64,000 nucleotides of DNA, from positions 13,866 to 77,865 of the forward strand of contig CAZWDL010000017.1 of assembly GCA_964632995.1 (NCBI GenBank), in the 5' to 3' direction. A program made the translations under genes and the position numbers. Positions within the stretch are counted from its first letter, which is position 1; each line of letters begins with the position of its first letter. Shown piece by piece: positions 18,505 to 27,351 of the stretch. The notes beneath the pieces are model-generated. The model was given only the letters and a program-made list of their open reading frames with translations. It did no database searches and was not told where the DNA came from. The stretch comes from CAZWDL01 sp964632995 (lineage in GTDB: Bacteria > Bacteroidota > Bacteroidia > Chitinophagales > Saprospiraceae).

Positions 18505-19737
18505 TTACCACCCAAACTCCGTCAACCGTTCCACTTCAGCTTTCGCCAAATGACTCTGCACGATGGCATCGAGGCGCCTGAGATCGTAGTTGATCTGATC
18601 GACCTGCAGCCTGAGTAACTCGTCAAAGCCGCGGCCTTCGCTGCTGTAGCGTGTAGTCAGAATATTGATGGCCGACTGCAGGGTGGCCTGCTGCCGGTCG
18701 ACTAATTCCAGTTTCAGCTGGGCATCGCGGTAATCCGTATAGGCCCTTTCTACGGCGGCCAGATACTTTTGCCGCAGGTCGAGCTTCTGGTTTTCCAGCG
18801 CATCGATGCGGAGTCGTTCCTCCTGCTCCTTGGCGCTGTATTTATTGGTGAACAGCGGTATCTGGATAGATCCACGCACACCGAGTACATCGCGACCGTT
18901 ATTGACCGGTTCGGAATCGCTGCGCCTCCCGGTGAAGATGTAATCGATCCCGAATCCGAAAGTCGGTTTGCGATCGATATCGTTCAATTCAATCTCCTGC
19001 CGGGCGGCTTCCTGTTCGTAGGTCAGCATTTGCAGCATCGGATGATTACTGCGAATGATACTATCGACCAGATTACGGTCCAGAAGCAAGTCAGCTACCG
19101 GCAACGTATCACTGACGGAAACCGGCGTATCCAGTGGTCGGTTAAGCACCTGATTGAGTGTTGAAAGCGGATTATTTTCCCGGTTCTGCAAGATCTCCAG
19201 CTGCTGTTCCAGTTCCTGGGTCTGTAGCTGCACACGCAGTACATCGGCGCCTGTTGCCCGGCCGCTTTCCACTTTAGCCAGCGCCAGCTGTTCCAGTCCA
19301 CGGAAAAAGCGCAAGTTCCTCCGGAGGATATCCCGGCGCTGTCGCAAATCGTACAACTGGTAATAGGCACGGCTCGTCTGGTAGGCTAACTCTTGCTTCA
19401 GGGCCTCTGCCTGCTCGTACTGGGCGCGCGCCATCGTCAACACAATATCTTCTTTGGCCTGCAGGGTGCCGGTCCAGGGGAACATCTGGGTGATGCCTGT
19501 ACGCACCCATTGCGGCCCCAGCCGTGTCTCCACCGGCAGGATAGATACGCCGACGCTCACTTCCGGGTCGGGCAGCTCGCTCACCTGCGGTGCGCGCTCC
19601 AGCTGCGCCCGGTATTCCAGGAACAGCGCCTTTAACTCCGGATTGTTGGCCATCGCCGTAGCGATGAGCGTATCCAGCGGCTGGGCGGCAGCCGCGCTGC
19701 TGAGCAGAGAGAGTACTAGGATGATTGCGTTTTTCAT
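18505..19737 (-). CDS. TolC family outer-membrane channel of the metal pump
   Basis: A 410-residue outer-membrane efflux protein with a signal peptide (MKNAIILVLSLLSSAAAAQ). It shows the two TolC-type coiled repeats: NNPELKALFLEYRAQLERAP begins the first at about 35, and RSNHPMLQMLTYEQEAARQE begins the second at about 230, each followed by long amphipathic helices. TolC family channels trimerise and open when docked by the adaptor. Lying between CusA and CusB on the same strand, it is the CusC counterpart. It is shorter than E. coli CusC, which is common in Bacteroidota. Confidence 0.9.
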   Translation of the reverse strand: MKNAIILVLSLLSSAAAAQPLDTLIATAMANNPELKALFLEYRAQLERAPQVSELPDPEVSVGVSILPVETRLGPQWVRTGITQMFPWTGTLQAKEDIVLTMARAQYEQAEALKQELAYQTSRAYYQLYDLRQRRDILRRNLRFFRGLEQLALAKVESGRATGADVLRVQLQTQELEQQLEILQNRENNPLSTLNQVLNRPLDTPVSVSDTLPVADLLLDRNLVDSIIRSNHPMLQMLTYEQEAARQEIELNDIDRKPTFGFGIDYIFTGRRSDSEPVNNGRDVLGVRGSIQIPLFTNKYSAKEQEERLRIDALENQKLDLRQKYLAAVERAYTDYRDAQLKLELVDRQQATLQSAINILTTRYSSEGRGFDELLRLQVDQINYDLRRLDAIVQSHLAKAEVERLTEFGW

Positions 19738-19800
19738 ATCGATTGCTCTACTATTTTTCGATGGTATCTATTTCGATCGCTATATGTTTTTTCGTTCCTG

Positions 19801-20020
19801 TTGGGGTTGCCGGCTCTGCGGGCGGCTGCCCGTGGGGCCCTGAAGCAGCTGCTTCAGGGTTGTGGGGGCTCGGCTATCGCCTCGCTGAGGGGAGGATTTG
19901 CGAAGAGAAATCCTGGCTAGCCATCCCCACTGTAAGTGAGCGAAGCGAACGAGCCCCCACAGTGAGGCCGTCCAGGCCGAACCTCTTCAGACGGCCGCCC
20001 ACAGGGCCGGCAACCCCCAC
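19801..20020. repeat. 220-bp nested inverted repeat (family C) inside the efflux operon
   Basis: Outer arms GGGGTTGCCGGC (19803-19814) and its exact complement (20006-20017), and inner arms TGTGGGGGCTCG (19861-19872) and its exact complement (19950-19961), show two related units of about 100 bp facing each other. Each unit has its own internal hairpin: a perfect 22-bp palindrome at 19838-19859 on the left and CCGTC/GACGG at 19968-19994 on the right. No ORF fits. It fills the 292-bp space between cusA and the TolC gene. Confidence 0.8.
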
Positions 20021-20029
20021 ACTTCCGTC

Positions 20030-23000
20030 TTACTCCTTCACTTCATCATTACTTCCTACTCTTTGATTCAGTTTTCTCCATCGCAGTCCGCCCTCTTTCC
20101 ACATGGCAAAGAGCACCGGTACGGTGAACATCGTGATCACCTGAATGAGCATCCCTCCAAAGGAAGGAATCGCCATCGGGATCATGATATCGGCGCCGCG
20201 GCCGGTGGACGTCAGTATCGGCAGAAGAGCCAGCAGGGTGGTCGCCGTGGTCATCATTGCCGGGCGGACGCGGCGCTTGCCGCCTTCCACTACGGCGTCG
20301 CGTATCTCCTCTTTCGTCTTCGGCTCGTTGCTGCGGAAGCTGTCCCGCAGGAAGGTAGCCACCAGTACGCCATCGTCCGTAGCGATGCCAAAGAGGGCCA
20401 GAAAGCCTACCCAGACGGCTACCGAGAGGTTGATGGTATGGACCTGGAACAAGTCCCGCATGTTCCTGCCCAGGAGGTCGAAGTCGAGGAACCAGCCGAT
20501 GTCGTACAGCCCGATGAGCAGGAAGCCGCCCGCGAAGGCGATGAAGACACCCGTAAATACCATTGTCGAGATGGCCACCGAGCGGAACTGGAAATAGAGG
20601 ATGAGAAATATGATGCCGAACGCAACAGGCAATACCAGGCTCAGGCGCTTTTCGGCGCGCACCTGCTGTTCGTAGTTGCCGGCGAAGCGATAACTGACGC
20701 CGGCGGGCACAACGAGCGTGCCTTCGTCGATCTGCTGCTGCAGATACTGCTGGACGTTGTTCACCACCTCCACCTCCGAGAAGCCGTCCTCCCGATCGAA
20801 GAGCACGTAGCCGATCAGAAAGCCGTCCTCACTTTTGATAGCCTGCGGGCCCTGGGTGTAATTGATCGTCACCAGGTCGCCGAGCGGGATCTGACCGCCG
20901 GTGCTGGAAGGCAACAGGATCTCCCTGATCACATCCGGATCGCTGCGCAACTCGCGCGGGTAGCGGACGCGCACGGGATAGCGCTCGCGGCCCTCAACCG
21001 TCGTCGTCATCGTCATACCGCCGACGGCAGCCTGTATGTAGCTTTGCACCTCCTGGATGGTCAGCCCGTGACGGGCAATCGCCTCCCGGTCGATATCGAG
21101 TTCGAGATAGGGTTTGCCGACGATGCGCTCGGCGAAAACCGCGGCCTCTTTCACGCCCGCTATTTCCTTAAGGTGCTGCTCCAGCTCCAGCCCGAAGCCC
21201 TCGATGGTTTTCAGATCGGGGCCGCGCACCTTGATACCCATGGGCGCACGCATGCCCGTCTGTAGCATCACCAGGCGCGTTTCGATAGGTTGCAGCTTTG
21301 GGGCGGAGGTTACCCCCGGTACTTTCGTAACCGCCACAATTTCGTTCCAGATATCATCAGGGCTTTGGATGTGCTCACGCCACTGCCGGAAGTACAGCCC
21401 CTGTGGGTCTTCGATCAGGTTGTCTTCATCATCGCGAACATAATTACCTTCGTCATCTACTTTGTACCGGATGCGTCGGCCGTCTTCGTCAGTCTTATAC
21501 TCCGATTTGTAGAGGATGACGTTTTCGTACATCGAGATAGGCGCCGGATCCAGCGGGCTGTCGGCGCGCCCCAGCTTGCCCACCACCATTTCCACTTCCG
21601 GAATAGCCGTCACGGCCATGTCGAGCACGCGCAGGTTTTTCATATTCTCCTCCATTCCCGAATGCGGCATGGAGGTAGGCATGAGGAGGAAGGAGCCCTC
21701 GTCGAGCGAAGGCATAAATTCTTCTCCGGTATCCTGCCACACCTGCCAGCCACCGTACAGGATCAACCCTACCAACAAAAGGAATATCCATTTGAAGCGC
21801 AGGCAGGCCCGCAGGATAGGCTCGTAGTAATAAATGACGAGGTAGAAAAAGCTGATCAGCAAGGCAGCAATCCCCCCGACAAACAGAAAGTTGGTCCATA
21901 CGCTCTGGTTGACCCCCAGCGGCATCCAGACGCGGGTGAGCAGGAAGGCGACCAGGCCGGCGTAAAGGATATTTTTCCCCAGCTCAAAATAACGGCTTCC
22001 TTCGCCCGGCAGAAGTGTCATCACCAGGGTCGACAGCAAGCCCATCAGCGCCACGAAGGCGACGACCAGCCCCAGCCAGAAGTTGACCAGCCCCGCCAGT
22101 GCGATGCCGCCTGAGAGCAGCAAGCCGTTGGCGATATAGCGCCAGGTTTTCCGTTCTAGCCTGACGGAGAAAAGGCTGTGCGCCAGCGGCGGAATAACCG
22201 TTATGGCCAGAATGATGGTCGCGATCAGCGCAAAGGTCTTGGTGAAAGCCAATGGCCGGAACAGCTTACCTTCCGCGGCTTCCATCGTGAAGACGGGCAG
22301 GAAGCTGATAATCGTGGTGGCGACCGCGGTGACGACGGCCGAGGCCACCTCGGTGCTGGCGTAGTAGACGGTCTGAAGCAGCGTTTCGCCTTCGGCAGCC
22401 TCTTCATCGACTTTACGGCCGGTGACTGGTTTAACATCGGTTCCCGACTCAGCATTGCTTTCCAGCCGGTTGTTGATACTCTCTACCAGCACGATACTCA
22501 TATCCACCATGGTGCCGATGGCGATGGCGATACCCGACAGGGCGACGATATTGGCGTCGACGCCGAAATAACGCATTGCGATGAAGCACATCAGCACGGC
22601 AACCGGCAAAACCCCCGACACCAGAAAGGAAGACTTGAGGTTGAACAGCATCAGGATCACCACGATGACGGTGATGAGCACCTCCAGGGTCAGCGCTTCT
22701 TCCAGGGTGCCGATGGTTTCGTGGATCAGTTCGGTGCGGTCGTAAAAGGGAATGATTTTCACCTGAGAGACCGTTCCGTCGTCCAGCGTCTTGCTGGGAA
22801 GGCCGGGTTCGATCTCGGCGATTTTCGCCTTCACATTGTCGATCACTTGCATGGGATTGGCGCCGTAGCGGGCGACCACCACGCCGCCGACGACTTCGGC
22901 GCCCGACTTGTCGAGCGCCCCGCGGCGGGTCGCCGGCCCGATGTTGACGCGGGCTACATCGCTTACGCGGATGGGGACGTTGTCGCGGGTAGCTACCACG

Positions 23001-23791
23001 CTGGTTTCAATATCTTCTATGGACTCGATATAGCCCAGCCCGCGCACGAAGTACTCGGCGAGGTTGATTTCAATGGTTTGCGCGCCCACGTCGACATTGC
23101 TGTTGCTGAGCGCCTGCATCAGCTGCTGAAGGGTGATGCCGGCGGCTTTCATAGCATCGGGGTCGGCATCGACCTGATATTCCATGACATAGCCGCCGAC
23201 GGAAGCGACCTCGGACACCCCTTCGGCGGACGCCAGCCCGTAGCGCACGTAGTAGTCCTGGATGGAGCGCAGTTCGTGCAGGTCCCAGCCGCCCGTCGGA
23301 TTGCCTTCCTTGTCGCGGCCTTCCAGGGTATACCAGTAGATCTGTCCCAGCGCCGTGGCGTCGGGGCCGAGGGTAGGTTGTACGCCTTCCGGCAAAAGGT
23401 TGGCGGGCAGTGAATTGAGCTTTTCCAGGATGCGCGAGCGGCTCCAGTAAAAATCCACCTCGTCATTGAAAATGACGTAGATGCTGGAGAAGCCGAACAT
23501 GGAGTTCGAACGGATGCTCTTCACGCCCGGAATGCCCAACAGAGAGGAAGTTAAGGGATAGGTAATCTGGTCTTCCACGTCTTGTGGTGAGCGCCCCTGC
23601 CAGCGGGTAAAGACGATCTGCTGGTTCTCCCCGATATCGGGGATGGCGTCAACAGCCACGGGGTCGCGCGGCAGCCAGTCAAGCTCCCAGTTGAAAGGTG
23701 CGGTCGCCAGGCCCCATCCGGCGAAGAGCAGGAGGAGCAGCCAGGCGACGAGCTTATTCTCCAGAAAGAATTTGATGATGCTGTTAATCAT
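20030..23791 (-). CDS. cusA: CusA/CzcA family heavy-metal RND transporter
   Basis: A 1,253-residue inner-membrane proton/metal antiporter, somewhat longer than E. coli CusA (1,047) because of additions between membrane helices 4-7 (about 545-650). Twelve helices and two large periplasmic loops are visible. Family marks include the helix-4 segment GIAIAIGTMVDMSIVLVES with its Asp, the second-half counterpart FGIATDDGVLV with an Asp pair, and the periplasmic DEGSFLLMPTSMPHSGMEEN stretch whose methionines resemble the CusA metal path. The adaptor carries an HMBD, which favours copper/silver over Czc-type divalent metals, but specificity is inferred. The ATG at 23791 begins a clean first helix. 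It is the second gene of the operon, after the HYC_CC_PP gene. Confidence 0.93.
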   Translation of the reverse strand: MINSIIKFFLENKLVAWLLLLLFAGWGLATAPFNWELDWLPRDPVAVDAIPDIGENQQIVFTRWQGRSPQDVEDQITYPLTSSLLGIPGVKSIRSNSMFGFSSIYVIFNDEVDFYWSRSRILEKLNSLPANLLPEGVQPTLGPDATALGQIYWYTLEGRDKEGNPTGGWDLHELRSIQDYYVRYGLASAEGVSEVASVGGYVMEYQVDADPDAMKAAGITLQQLMQALSNSNVDVGAQTIEINLAEYFVRGLGYIESIEDIETSVVATRDNVPIRVSDVARVNIGPATRRGALDKSGAEVVGGVVVARYGANPMQVIDNVKAKIAEIEPGLPSKTLDDGTVSQVKIIPFYDRTELIHETIGTLEEALTLEVLITVIVVILMLFNLKSSFLVSGVLPVAVLMCFIAMRYFGVDANIVALSGIAIAIGTMVDMSIVLVESINNRLESNAESGTDVKPVTGRKVDEEAAEGETLLQTVYYASTEVASAVVTAVATTIISFLPVFTMEAAEGKLFRPLAFTKTFALIATIILAITVIPPLAHSLFSVRLERKTWRYIANGLLLSGGIALAGLVNFWLGLVVAFVALMGLLSTLVMTLLPGEGSRYFELGKNILYAGLVAFLLTRVWMPLGVNQSVWTNFLFVGGIAALLISFFYLVIYYYEPILRACLRFKWIFLLLVGLILYGGWQVWQDTGEEFMPSLDEGSFLLMPTSMPHSGMEENMKNLRVLDMAVTAIPEVEMVVGKLGRADSPLDPAPISMYENVILYKSEYKTDEDGRRIRYKVDDEGNYVRDDEDNLIEDPQGLYFRQWREHIQSPDDIWNEIVAVTKVPGVTSAPKLQPIETRLVMLQTGMRAPMGIKVRGPDLKTIEGFGLELEQHLKEIAGVKEAAVFAERIVGKPYLELDIDREAIARHGLTIQEVQSYIQAAVGGMTMTTTVEGRERYPVRVRYPRELRSDPDVIREILLPSSTGGQIPLGDLVTINYTQGPQAIKSEDGFLIGYVLFDREDGFSEVEVVNNVQQYLQQQIDEGTLVVPAGVSYRFAGNYEQQVRAEKRLSLVLPVAFGIIFLILYFQFRSVAISTMVFTGVFIAFAGGFLLIGLYDIGWFLDFDLLGRNMRDLFQVHTINLSVAVWVGFLALFGIATDDGVLVATFLRDSFRSNEPKTKEEIRDAVVEGGKRRVRPAMMTTATTLLALLPILTSTGRGADIMIPMAIPSFGGMLIQVITMFTVPVLFAMWKEGGLRWRKLNQRVGSNDEVKE

Positions 23792-23825
23792 AAGTCGGTC
23801 ACTGATCTTTACCGGCTTCAGAAAA

Positions 23826-23968
23826 GTTTAGGAGTTTAACGCCGCGGCCTTCCGGGCGCGGCTGTTTAGGAGTTTAGCAGATCTGAAAATGAGATTTCCG
23901 GTTCCAGACCTGCTAAACTTCTAAACCTGCTCCGACACGCAGTGTCGCGGGCGACTAAACTTCTAAAC
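23826..23968. repeat. 143-bp nested inverted repeat with four TTTAGRAGTTTA arms (family D)
   Basis: GTTTAGGAGTTTA occurs at 23826 and again at 23864, and its complement CTAAACTTCTAAAC occurs at 23913 and 23955. The inner pair forms GTTTAGGAGTTTAGCAG with CTGCTAAACTTCTAAAC. Each outer spacer contains its own small hairpin (CCGCG/CGCGG on the left, GACAC/GTGTC on the right). The element occupies the space between the HYC_CC_PP stop codon and the cusA start. No ORF or T-tract is present. Confidence 0.75.
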
Positions 23969-24087
23969 TCCCTGGCTGGTAATTTTCAAAATCCCCACGA
24001 TGCTTTCCCGTAGGATAAAACAGGGCAACCCGTACAGCCGGACAGCTGACGGGTAATATCCGCGCAAAGCGGATCGATCAGTGGTAT

Positions 24088-24528
24088 TTAGCAGAGAAAA
24101 GTCTGCAACGAAACGGGGCGGTCGCAGACGAGGAGTGGCGGTTTGTAGTTGAGGTATTCGACCGTACGGCGGTCGGTACCGGGTAAATCGAGGGGAGAAA
24201 TGCTGAGCAAGGCAGCCGTCAGCTGCGGGCTCCATTCGAGCACCGAGAATTCAAACTGCTGTTCGTGATCGTTTTTGAAGTATTCCGTGGAATTATCACA
24301 GCAGTCTTTTTCATCTTCCGGCGTAGGCGCCTCGCAGTGCTTATTCTGCTGATGCATCGGGCAGTCAGCCGGCATGGCTGCTTCCTGCATATCGTGGCAA
24401 CGCTCCGCCGGCAGGTAAGCCGACAGGTGCTTCAGTTCTCCCTTACAGAAGTGGGCATTGAGCAGCACCCCCAGCGAGCTGAAGTAGACCAGAGCGGCCA
24501 GACTGATATGTGCGATGCTTTTGATCAA
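24088..24528 (-). CDS. HYC_CC_PP family small exported protein
   Basis: A 146-residue protein recognised by the three landmarks that name the family: an HFC version of the HYC motif (NAHFCKGEL, about 25-33), a CC pair (DEKDCCDNST, about 73-82) and the PP near the end (NYKPPLLVCDR). The N-terminus is a hydrophobic export segment. Further Cys and His residues (ERCHDM, ADCPMHQQNKHC) make a metal-binding role plausible. The family is found in Bacteroidota beside copper RND pumps and its biochemical role is not established to my knowledge. It is the first gene of the operon, directly behind the promoter at 24547-24581. Confidence 0.8.
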   Translation of the reverse strand: MIKSIAHISLAALVYFSSLGVLLNAHFCKGELKHLSAYLPAERCHDMQEAAMPADCPMHQQNKHCEAPTPEDEKDCCDNSTEYFKNDHEQQFEFSVLEWSPQLTAALLSISPLDLPGTDRRTVEYLNYKPPLLVCDRPVSLQTFLC

Positions 24529-24546
24529 GCGTTAGCGTTTATACTG

Positions 24547-24581
24547 CAAATATAAGTGAATCAACTTAAAGATAGTTCAAA
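24547..24581 (-). promoter_or_regulatory. Probable promoter of the copper-efflux operon
   Basis: On the minus strand TTTG (24578-24581) is followed after 23 bases by TATATTTG (24547-24554), matching the Bacteroidota -33 TTTG and -7 TANNTTTG boxes. Transcription would start about 24540, leaving a leader of only about a dozen bases before the ATG at 24528. TTGAACT and AAGTTGA between the boxes form a weak dyad that could be an operator. Confidence 0.5.
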
Positions 24582-24682
24582 TAAGGATATTTAGAAAGAA
24601 AGATGAAGCAGCCTTAACGTAGTTTTAACAGAGCTTTCCGACTTCTCGGAGCGAAGCGAAGAACCGTATGGCCGACTTCCTT

Positions 24683-25339
24683 TCACCCCGCCTGCACCAG
24701 ATACACCATCGCCATAAAGTGCGCGGCGCTACCTCCGAGTACGAAGAGGTGCCAGATAGCATGATGGTAAGGCAGCTTTTCCCAAAGAAAAAAGATGACG
24801 CCGAGGGTGTACAAGGCGCCGCCGGCGATGATCCAGAAGAGAACGGTATCGCCCATCATTTGCAGGATGGAAGGGATGGTGAAGATGGCGACCCAGCCCA
24901 TGGCTAGATAGTAGAATACAGACAGGAGTTTGAAGCGGCCGAAGAAGAACATCTTGTACAGCACACCAAGAGCCACCATGCCCCAGAGCAGATAGAGATA
25001 AAAGGTGCCGCCCCCGCCGCCGTCGGCGAGAAATAACAAAAAAGGCGTGTGGGTGCCGGCGATGAGGAAATAAATACTGATGTGATCGATGCGGTGCCAG
25101 AGTTGTTTGAGCCGTTCGGAACTGACCGCGTGGTAGATGGTGGATGAGAGATAGACCAGGGTCATCGAAAACCCAAAAACGGCCAGGCCGGCCACCTTTT
25201 CCCAGCCGCCGATGCCGGAACTTTCGATCAGCAAGTAGGGAACACCGATGAGGCAAAACAGAATGCCTAAGGCGTGTGTCAGCGCGTTGGCCCGTTCTTC
25301 GCGCGGAATTGATAGTGTCGAGGTGATAATGCGTTCCAT
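24683..25339 (-). CDS. Hemolysin III family (PAQR) membrane protein
   Basis: A 218-residue protein with seven predicted membrane helices. It carries the PAQR/HlyIII marks: ANALTHALG near residue 18, S-T-I-Y-H (about 66-70), RIDHISIYFLIAGTHTPF (about 83-100) and the C-terminal H-x3-H pair in YHHAIWHLFVLGGSAAH. The conserved Ser, Asp and His residues form the zinc site of this fold. Bacterial members (YqfA, YplQ) affect membrane energetics or lipid state; haemolysis is a historical name. It is divergent from no gene and stands alone on the minus strand, 154 bp from the operon promoter. Confidence 0.92.
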   Translation of the reverse strand: MERIITSTLSIPREERANALTHALGILFCLIGVPYLLIESSGIGGWEKVAGLAVFGFSMTLVYLSSTIYHAVSSERLKQLWHRIDHISIYFLIAGTHTPFLLFLADGGGGGTFYLYLLWGMVALGVLYKMFFFGRFKLLSVFYYLAMGWVAIFTIPSILQMMGDTVLFWIIAGGALYTLGVIFFLWEKLPYHHAIWHLFVLGGSAAHFMAMVYLVQAG

Positions 25340-25758
25340 AGTTGGTAGATTATGAAGTGGTCAATTGGGTTTTGGCAATAAAGTTTCTACTGAGGGCAGG
25401 TCAGCTAGTGAGATGTTCTCCGGATGGCGTGGTTTGACAGATTACTGCTGGTCGCCGCAGAGCGGCGCTTCAGTGAGAACTGGGGGATTGAAAACAAGAG
25501 CGATTGAAAAGTGCTTGATGACTGTTTGCCGAGTTAGAAATACAACAGTAAAAAGGGCCCAAATAGTTTAAAAAAGCAAAAGTATTTTCGGAAAAATTTG
25601 GCTGAGTGTAATATGGGTGGCATTTGTTCAATCCAGCTGACTGGATGAAGCTCAGGAGGGGGGAAGCCTCGGTGATGAATCTCCCCCGGTGATATCGAAC
25701 GAGTTTCGTCCCCGGACTATTCCGAACAAAACATGAGTACCTACCTCAATCCGGCTTC
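25340..25758. other. Gene-free region
   Basis: No supported ORF. GGCATTTGTTCAATC at 25619-25633 recurs exactly at 27423-27437, in both cases followed by a small hairpin (here CCAG-CTGA-CTGG). Nothing else was recognised. Confidence 0.4.
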
Positions 25759-26100
25759 TCAGGCCATCTGCAGCAGCAAAAAAGTCAGGGCCACCAGTGC
25801 CAACAGTGCGCCCAGGCATCCGCCCGATCCGTCTCCGCTACCGGATTCACCGGAAAATTCCTCGGGCAACTGCTCGATGAACTCCAGCAGGTCGTTGCGG
25901 ATACCGATGCGCTGCGCTTCTGCTTCCTCGCTGCCTTCTTCCAGTTCCTGCAGCTCCTGGTAGCGCTCGGCGATAGACTGCAGCTGCTCCTGCAGATCGC
26001 CTTCTCCCAAAAAATGCGATACATCGGAGAGCTGATTGAGGGCCTGGCCTACTTGCTCGCTCTCTACGAGTTCTCTGAATCTTTCCTTGTCGACGGGCAT
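25759..26100 (-). CDS. EAD11-like domain protein with C-terminal membrane anchor
   Basis: A 113-residue protein counted from the MPVDKERF methionine at 26098-26100; the longer frame adds sixteen unconvincing residues. Residues 1-80 form a helical domain resembling effector-associated domain 11: a first helix RFRELVESEQVGQALNQL, then AERYQELQELEEG and RIGIRNDLLEFIEQL, which follow the EAD11 pattern RYNxL..., NRIxxALLxLIxEL. A Gly/Ser-rich linker and one hydrophobic helix (LGALLALVALTFLLLQMA) end the chain, so it should be tail-anchored. EADs are homotypic adaptors in bacterial conflict systems; the match is by eye. The gene closely follows NamZ (60-bp gap) on the same strand. Confidence 0.55.
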   Translation of the reverse strand: MPVDKERFRELVESEQVGQALNQLSDVSHFLGEGDLQEQLQSIAERYQELQELEEGSEEAEAQRIGIRNDLLEFIEQLPEEFSGESGSGDGSGGCLGALLALVALTFLLLQMA

Positions 26101-26160
26101 CATGGTGGTTTCTTGTTTGTTTGACGGAAAGATAGGGAGAATTTTCATGGTTTCATGGTT

Positions 26161-27351
26161 TTACGGATAGAGCAAAGCAGCTCGCCGATCCTCCATAAAA
26201 GCAACTCTTCCCTGCCGCTCAATAGCTTCCAGCTCTTCGAAAGCGCCACGGCGGTCGACCCAGAGGCGTAGTTGGTCGGTGCCGTTGAGGATGTCGATGG
26301 GCAGTTTCTGCGATTCGTATTCGAATGGCGGCTCCCGCCAGATGAAGTGATCGCCCATCAGGTGGAAGAGTTCGCGCAGGAGCACCTGAGCGGTATGCCA
26401 GGGGCGGAAGCTGACCGGATCGGTGACGTGCAGCTGATAGCCGCGGACGGTGGAAGCGGCGTATTTGTCGAAGGTGGGTTTGAAAGACAGCGGGCGCAGG
26501 GCGACACCTTTTAGTCCGCTTTCGCTAAATGCGGCTTGCAGCGCCTCCAGGAATTCGTAAGGTTTCATGTGCGGATGGCCGAACAGCTCAAAAGGGCGCA
26601 CCGTGCCGCGACCCTCCGATAAGTTAGTTCCCTCCAGCAGGACGGTTCCCGGATAGACCAGCGCGGTGTCGAGGCTGGGAAAGTTGGGCGAAGGCAGGAC
26701 CCAGGGCAGGCCGGTATCTGCGAAAGTCATCTTCCGCCGCCAGCCTTCCATCTCAATCACTTCCAGTTCGCAGTCGATTCCCCATTTGGCGACAGCCAGC
26801 CGCGCCAGCTCGCCGATGCTCATCCCATGCTGCATGGGCAACGGGTGCAGCCCGATGAAGGACTTGAAGGCCGGATCGAGCATATTGCCGGCTACCTCCA
26901 TCCCACCCAGTGGATTGGGCCGGTCCAGTACGATAACATTCACCCCGTGCCGGCCGCAGGCCTCTATAGCCAGAAAAGCGGTTTGTATATAGGTGTATAC
27001 CCGCACGCCCACGTCCTGCAGGTCGATGATCAAATGGTCGATGTCTTCCAGCATAGCCGCCGTCGGCTGCCGCACATCGGAGTAGAGGCTATAGACCGGC
27101 AATTCGTAATGCTCGTGGTAAAAATGGGGCGACTCGATCATGTTGTCCTGGGCCTGCGTCAGCAAGCCGTGCTGGGGGGCGAAAACGGTGGTCAGGCGTT
27201 TGCCGAAGTGTTCTTTTAGTATCCCGATTCCGTGCCGGAACTGTCGATCAATGGAAGTGCTGTTACAGAGGTAGCCGAAGTTGCCGGAGTAGTTTTTCAA
27301 CAAAGTGGGTTGCGCAGCGAGGCGGTCGAGACCGGTGTGGGTGTTAGGCAT
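26161..27351 (-). CDS. namZ: DUF1343 / NamZ-type exo-beta-N-acetylmuramidase
   Basis: A 396-residue member of the NamZ family, which removes MurNAc from the non-reducing ends of peptidoglycan fragments. Family segments are clear: TVFAPQHGL (about 55-63), DNMIESPHF, PVYSLYSDVRQPT, DHLIIDLQDVGVRVYTYI, VLDRPNPLGG, and WVLPSPNFPSLDTALVYPGT with LLEGTNLSEGRGT in the C-terminal half. I see no signal peptide at this start, so it may act in the cytoplasm on recycled muropeptides; many relatives are exported. Gene length is typical. Confidence 0.9.
   Translation of the reverse strand: MPNTHTGLDRLAAQPTLLKNYSGNFGYLCNSTSIDRQFRHGIGILKEHFGKRLTTVFAPQHGLLTQAQDNMIESPHFYHEHYELPVYSLYSDVRQPTAAMLEDIDHLIIDLQDVGVRVYTYIQTAFLAIEACGRHGVNVIVLDRPNPLGGMEVAGNMLDPAFKSFIGLHPLPMQHGMSIGELARLAVAKWGIDCELEVIEMEGWRRKMTFADTGLPWVLPSPNFPSLDTALVYPGTVLLEGTNLSEGRGTVRPFELFGHPHMKPYEFLEALQAAFSESGLKGVALRPLSFKPTFDKYAASTVRGYQLHVTDPVSFRPWHTAQVLLRELFHLMGDHFIWREPPFEYESQKLPIDILNGTDQLRLWVDRRGAFEELEAIERQGRVAFMEDRRAALLYP

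Noticed and set aside
20063..23413. Long plus-strand open frames across cusA (20063-21265, 21290-22114, 22178-23413)
   Set aside because: Repetitive His/Gln/Arg composition caused by antisense reading of an RND transporter gene.
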